From Thysanoteuthis rhombus (taxonomy: Eukaryota > Mollusca > Cephalopoda > Oegopsida > Thysanoteuthidae), in assembly GCA_963457665.1 (NCBI GenBank), contig OY735218.1, positions 48,893,680-48,957,679 on the forward strand: a DNA stretch of 64,000 bases. The letters are read 5' to 3'. Within the stretch, counting starts at the first letter, position 1; each line of letters opens with the position of its first letter. Both the position numbers and the translations under genes were made by a program. Shown here in pieces: positions 60,409-64,000 of the stretch. Below the pieces are notes generated by a model, which had not been told where the DNA came from, searched no databases, and saw nothing but the letters and a program-made list of their open reading frames with translations.

Positions 60409-60469
<61 letters not shown>
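60409..60469. repeat. (TA)n microsatellite
   Basis: About 30 uninterrupted units. Confidence 0.97.
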
Positions 60470-60471
<2 letters not shown>

Positions 60472-60699
60472 GAGTAAAGATTTCTCATTGGTTCTTGATA
60501 GATTGTGCATTTCTATTTCTAAAAATTTTTTTTAAATGAAATATTTCATAACCGCTCTACTGATAGTATCGAAAACTGTTTGGGACCAAGTTCTACTTAC
60601 TGGAGTCATACATAGGTTAACATTTGTTGTACATTTATTATCATTCTGTTTTATATAAATAAACCTTCTAAAATACGTACAAAGCTCCCGAAACAGTAA

Positions 60700-61023
<324 letters not shown>

Positions 61024-61175
61024 CAGGTTTAGTGAGTCACTCAGTGGAACCGACCACATGACAAACTGGCATTTTGCTGGGCAGTGATCATTAAAATAAG
61101 TCAATATTCAAATAAGTCGAGCGCTAAAGCCTCTTGACACAAACTAACAGATCAATTTTGGATAAACTTACTTCG
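61024..61175 (+). mobile_element. family A repeat, internally deleted 5' half
   Basis: CAGGTTTAGTGAGTCACTCA, GTGGAACCGACCACATGACA, TTTTGCTGGGCAGTGATCAT and GACACAAACTAACAGATCAA then TTGGATAAACTTAC. The TGATCAATTAAAAAATTGG block is skipped. Confidence 0.7.
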
Positions 61176-61902
61176 TAAATTGAATCCCTTACTAAAAACC
61201 TCTTTCAAGTCTTTACTATGAACAGTTCAGGCTGGGCGAACACCGGGTAGATCTAGCTAGATAGATCGATACATACATAGATTAAAATAAATGTCAGAAT
61301 AGATGAAATAACCTTAACCCAGCAACGATGTTCAAACGGTCTCTGTGGATAGCGTTGATTGATTGAGCATAAATATTTCCCACCAGATGGTTGCTATGAA
61401 CCATTTGAATAAATAGTTGCAAAAATTATTATTATTTATATCTTTATATCTCTGTGTTTATGTGTGTGGCTGTATTTATGTGTTTGTTTATTATTTGGAT
61501 ATAGAATCCGATAATATTACAGTATTATTGCATTTAAGAAAATTAATTTTACATATTTTGCCTGTTTAGTTTAATCAGAAAGAATGTTGAAAACAGAACT
61601 TGGGAGAATAGAGTTCATCTGAGGACTTACATTCATACAGTTCGGAAGAAGACAGATATTATTTCAGTTCCACCATCTTTTGTTTTTTCAGTGGTTACAA
61701 TACAATGTCTTGTGGAAATCCTCATCCCGAAATTATCCTGCTTTGCTTCCTTTTCATTGATTTCTTCATTTTCATGATTTTCCAACCGACGTCTGTGACA
61801 AACATGGAATAAATGTCCGTAAATGTCATAATAACTTTAATTTACACATATATCTACATATGTATCGGAGTGTATGCATGTGTGCATTTGTACAAACACA
61901 TT
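61176..61902. other. unassigned DNA
   Basis: Short GATA and CTAT-type patches lie near 61255-61285. Nothing else was recognised. Confidence 0.5.
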
Positions 61903-61969
<67 letters not shown>

Positions 61970-62000
61970 CACAATACTATATATATATATATATATATAT
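61903..62000. repeat. (CA)n-(TA)n compound microsatellite
   Basis: CA run, TA run, a 9-bp interruption, then TA again. Confidence 0.95.
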
Positions 62001-62148
62001 AACATATGGTATAAATCAGGTTAGCAATATAGCAAAATATAAAGCAAAGTCTGAAATATGATGGATTTATTTCATAGAATGCTCGATAAATTCAACTTTA
62101 TACTTCGAAAAGCATGTTGTTCTTGAGTAAAACTGGAAATATATAATT
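62001..62148. other. AT-rich flank of the foldback
   Basis: A GGATTTATTTCATAGAATGC sequence at about 62061 faintly resembles the TTATTTCATTCTAATA block of family B. Confidence 0.35.
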
Positions 62149-62296
62149 GGATGTTGATTCGCTACACGAACGAGTTTATGCTTCTGCCCTCTCTGGTCCT
62201 CATCAGGCGAAATCTAGCCTGAATTTTTAGGAATACGCCTGATGAGGCCCAGAGAGGGCATAAACATAAATTTGTTTGTGTAGCAAATTCACATCC
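62149..62296. repeat. 61-bp inverted repeat with hammerhead-ribozyme-like arms
   Basis: Arms 62149-62209 and 62236-62296 are reverse complements with 9 mismatches in 61 positions, separated by 26 bp. The right arm, read on the plus strand, has CCTGATGAG, a perfect GCCC-AGAGA-GGGC hairpin and then ATAAAC. The left arm, read on the minus strand, has CCTGATGAG, an AGAGAG-centred hairpin and AGAAGC. A hammerhead core is CUGAUGA, stem II, then GAAA, so both arms look like degenerate versions. A third copy lies at 62999-63072. Such motifs are known from Penelope-like retroelements and some SINEs. The helix III and cleavage site are not convincing here, so the ribozyme reading is an inference. Confidence 0.6.
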
Positions 62297-62998
62297 TATT
62301 ACGTATTTATGTGATTATGATTGGAAGGTAGAGAGAAAAAATCAAGAGATATGTGTTACATATCATTTTTTTTTATTATCCCATGGGCGTAATTCAATGC
62401 ATTCCGATCGGGAGCCAGCCAATTTTTTTAGGGAAAATATTTGCTGAAGAAAGGAATGTGAATATTTCTGTGTTTGGTTGTTTAGTAGAAGCAGGAGGGG
62501 AGGTGTTTGTATCCGTGTAAATGAGGGTAACATTCGGTTTGAAATGAGATGGGTCTATGGAGGTCAGGGTCAGGGGTGTATGTTTCCTGTCTCTGTGAGT
62601 GTTTGACTTGTTTTCGATAAGACGGGTAGTGAGGGGCTAGAATGATCATTTCTCAGGGCAAGATGGATTTTGTTATTTTCAATATAAGTTTGAGATGTGG
62701 TGTCTATCATCTAATGGATACGTGTTGGTATTTGTTGGGCAGGATGGAATGGGGTATGTTGTTTATATTTAATCTTTTTGGTTGATGGTGAGTAATAGTT
62801 TTCTATTCTTCTTAAAGGGTGGTGTATGTGTGCTTGTAGTGTTTTCCGAATCGACTCTCAGTTGTATATGATATGAAATGATACAATATAATGCAATATC
62901 CGATGTGTGATTGGTTCATTTTATTGAACGATCGATGCATTCAACATCGAACAGTAATATATGTATATGAGTAGAGATGATAATACGATGAAATAAAA
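62297..62998. other. GT-rich (plus strand) stretch between hammerhead-like copies
   Basis: The plus strand is visibly rich in G and T. The minus strand has two fairly open Thr/Ser/Pro/Ile-rich stretches between about 62530 and 62870, separated by a single stop. No domain was recognised. It may be the interior of an old element bounded by the hammerhead-like repeats on either side. Confidence 0.35.
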
Positions 62999-63072
62999 TG
63001 ATTCACTACACAAACACGTTTATGTTACTGCCTTGTTCAGGCTTCTTCAGGAAAATGATTCGAATTTTTTTA
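62999..63072 (-). repeat. third copy of hammerhead-like arm
   Basis: GATTCACTACACAAACACGT, TTATGTTACTGCC and TTCAGGAAAATGATTCGAAT align end to end with 62156-62230 (left arm plus inter-arm spacer). Read on the minus strand it has CCTGAAGAA, a GCCT-GAACA-AGGC hairpin and AGTAAC. The paired stem is kept while its bases differ from the other copies. Confidence 0.6.
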
Positions 63073-63119
63073 GACCCTATTCCGGGAGTTTTTCTTGGTG
63101 GGTATTTTTCTAGTCGCTC

Positions 63120-64000
63120 TTGACACCATCAGAGATATGCAGGTCCTAAATCAAGTCCCTGTCGGAAGTGACCACAGAATGATAAATTGCAGAATTCATA
63201 TAAACACCAAAATGGAACGCAGGAAAATGTTCAACATCAAACTGCGACAGTTTACCGTTCAGAAAGAACTCACTTGATTATTCACCGAACCAGAGAAGAA
63301 CACCGATGAGCTCAGTAACAATACAACAACTTGCTTAAGTTGGCTCGCCGGTATGTTTAAGCCAAAGAGCTCAAAAACGATATGCAAAATCTCAGAAGAA
63401 AACCCAGGAACCCCAAGCCACCAGCAACAATAGCGAAGATTGAAGGAACCAAGCTGAGCAAAAACATCCAATAGAAACGAAAAAAGACAAAAAAATATAC
63501 TCGAGAGCAGTTATTGAAAGGTTTCTCAAAAAACTTAGGGAATTCAAAACAATTGCAAAATCTCTCAGTACAGGAAGAAAGCTTATTAATTGTGTGCTCG
63601 AAGCAAATGGAAAACTGACAACAGATAAGGACCGAAATCGCTAAATTGCCGAAGAATTCTACAAAGACCTCTATTCCACCAAACGAAGAACACAGAAAAA
63701 TGAACAGGAAACACGAAAGTAATCAATTAGAAGATTTCCCCTAAATGACTCTTATGGAAGTGAAGCAAGCCATCAAACGAACAAAGTAAAGTCGCTTGGA
63801 CCCGATGATATCACTATTGACCTACGCAAAAAAAGCTTGAAAAGTCATCACTAGACAAACTTAACTCAGACAAAGAAAAATGAAACGCCGCGATCATAAT
63901 GTACTTATACAAAAAAGACAACCCGAAAGACCTCAACAACTGATAAGCTTATTCAACTGCATCTACAAACTCTTAATCAAAGTGATCACCAACCGAATCA
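63120..64000 (+). mobile_element. RTE-like LINE, endonuclease end to RT start, cut by window edge
   Basis: The first open piece contains TIRDMQVLNQVPVGSDHRMI, then NCRIHINTKMERRKMF. GSDHR is the C-terminal SDH catalytic motif of apurinic-type LINE endonucleases. Further pieces are AEEFYKDLYSTKRRTQ (about 63650), EVKQAIKRTK (63758) then, after a frame change, KSLGPDDITIDL (RT motif around GPDDI), YLYKKDNPKDLNN, and after a second change ISLFNCIYKLLIKVITNRI at the window end. The order is colinear with RTE/BovB-like LINEs. At least two frame changes and several stops show that this copy is dead. The rest lies beyond 64000. Confidence 0.85.

Overview
The window looks like ordinary intergenic or intronic DNA of a large, repeat-rich animal genome. 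It is AT-rich by eye and packed with long simple repeats: (TA)n, (TG)n, (ATCT)n, (AAT)n, (GAA)n and (GAT)n. It holds decayed non-LTR retrotransposon ends of the RTE type, tRNA-derived SINE-like pieces and several non-coding interspersed families. A lophotrochozoan, perhaps a mollusc and possibly a cephalopod, would fit the (ATCT)n/(TA)n/(TG)n load and the RTE/SINE mix. That is an inference; no species-specific gene is present to prove it. I find no host protein-coding gene, rRNA or functional tRNA that I can support. All the long open frames lie in simple repeats or antisense to LINE pieces, or are of a length expected by chance.

Layout. 1-9 kb: mostly unassigned DNA, an (AAT)n tract, two abutting RTE 3' ends (3.0-3.5 kb), SINE-like pieces at 6.3 and 8.3 kb, and copies of two interspersed families, here called family A and family B. 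9-18 kb: a long (ATCT)n block, full-length family A copies, and an opposed pair of tRNA-derived SINEs (family C) buried in (TA)n/(TG)n. 18-31 kb: unassigned DNA, a mariner-like MITE remnant (22.7 kb), more family A, a self-complementary (TTA)n-(TAA)n tract (27.1 kb), and a 0.9-kb element with hAT-MITE-like termini (29.0-29.9 kb). 31-48 kb: family B copies, RTE 3' ends in both orientations, SINE-like pieces, several (TA)n tracts, and a 1-kb stretch of unique DNA (35.5-36.5 kb). 48-51 kb: an unusual GC-richer block, then about 1.7 kb of (GAT)n followed by polypurine/(GAA)n DNA. 51-62 kb: more family A and RTE ends, including a tail-to-tail pair at 55.8-57.8 kb, and a foldback element made of CCAAT/Y-box-like units at 53.9-54.4 kb. 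62-64 kb: a near-perfect inverted repeat whose arms resemble a hammerhead ribozyme core, a third copy of that arm, and the middle part of an RTE-like LINE running off the window end.

Nothing here forms a pathway. The content is a community of transposable elements and microsatellites. The most interesting observations are the hammerhead-like inverted repeat (62149-62296 plus 62999-63072), the Y-box foldback (53893-54410), family A (about 400 bp, at least twelve copies), and the tail-to-tail LINE pairs that could give double-stranded RNA.
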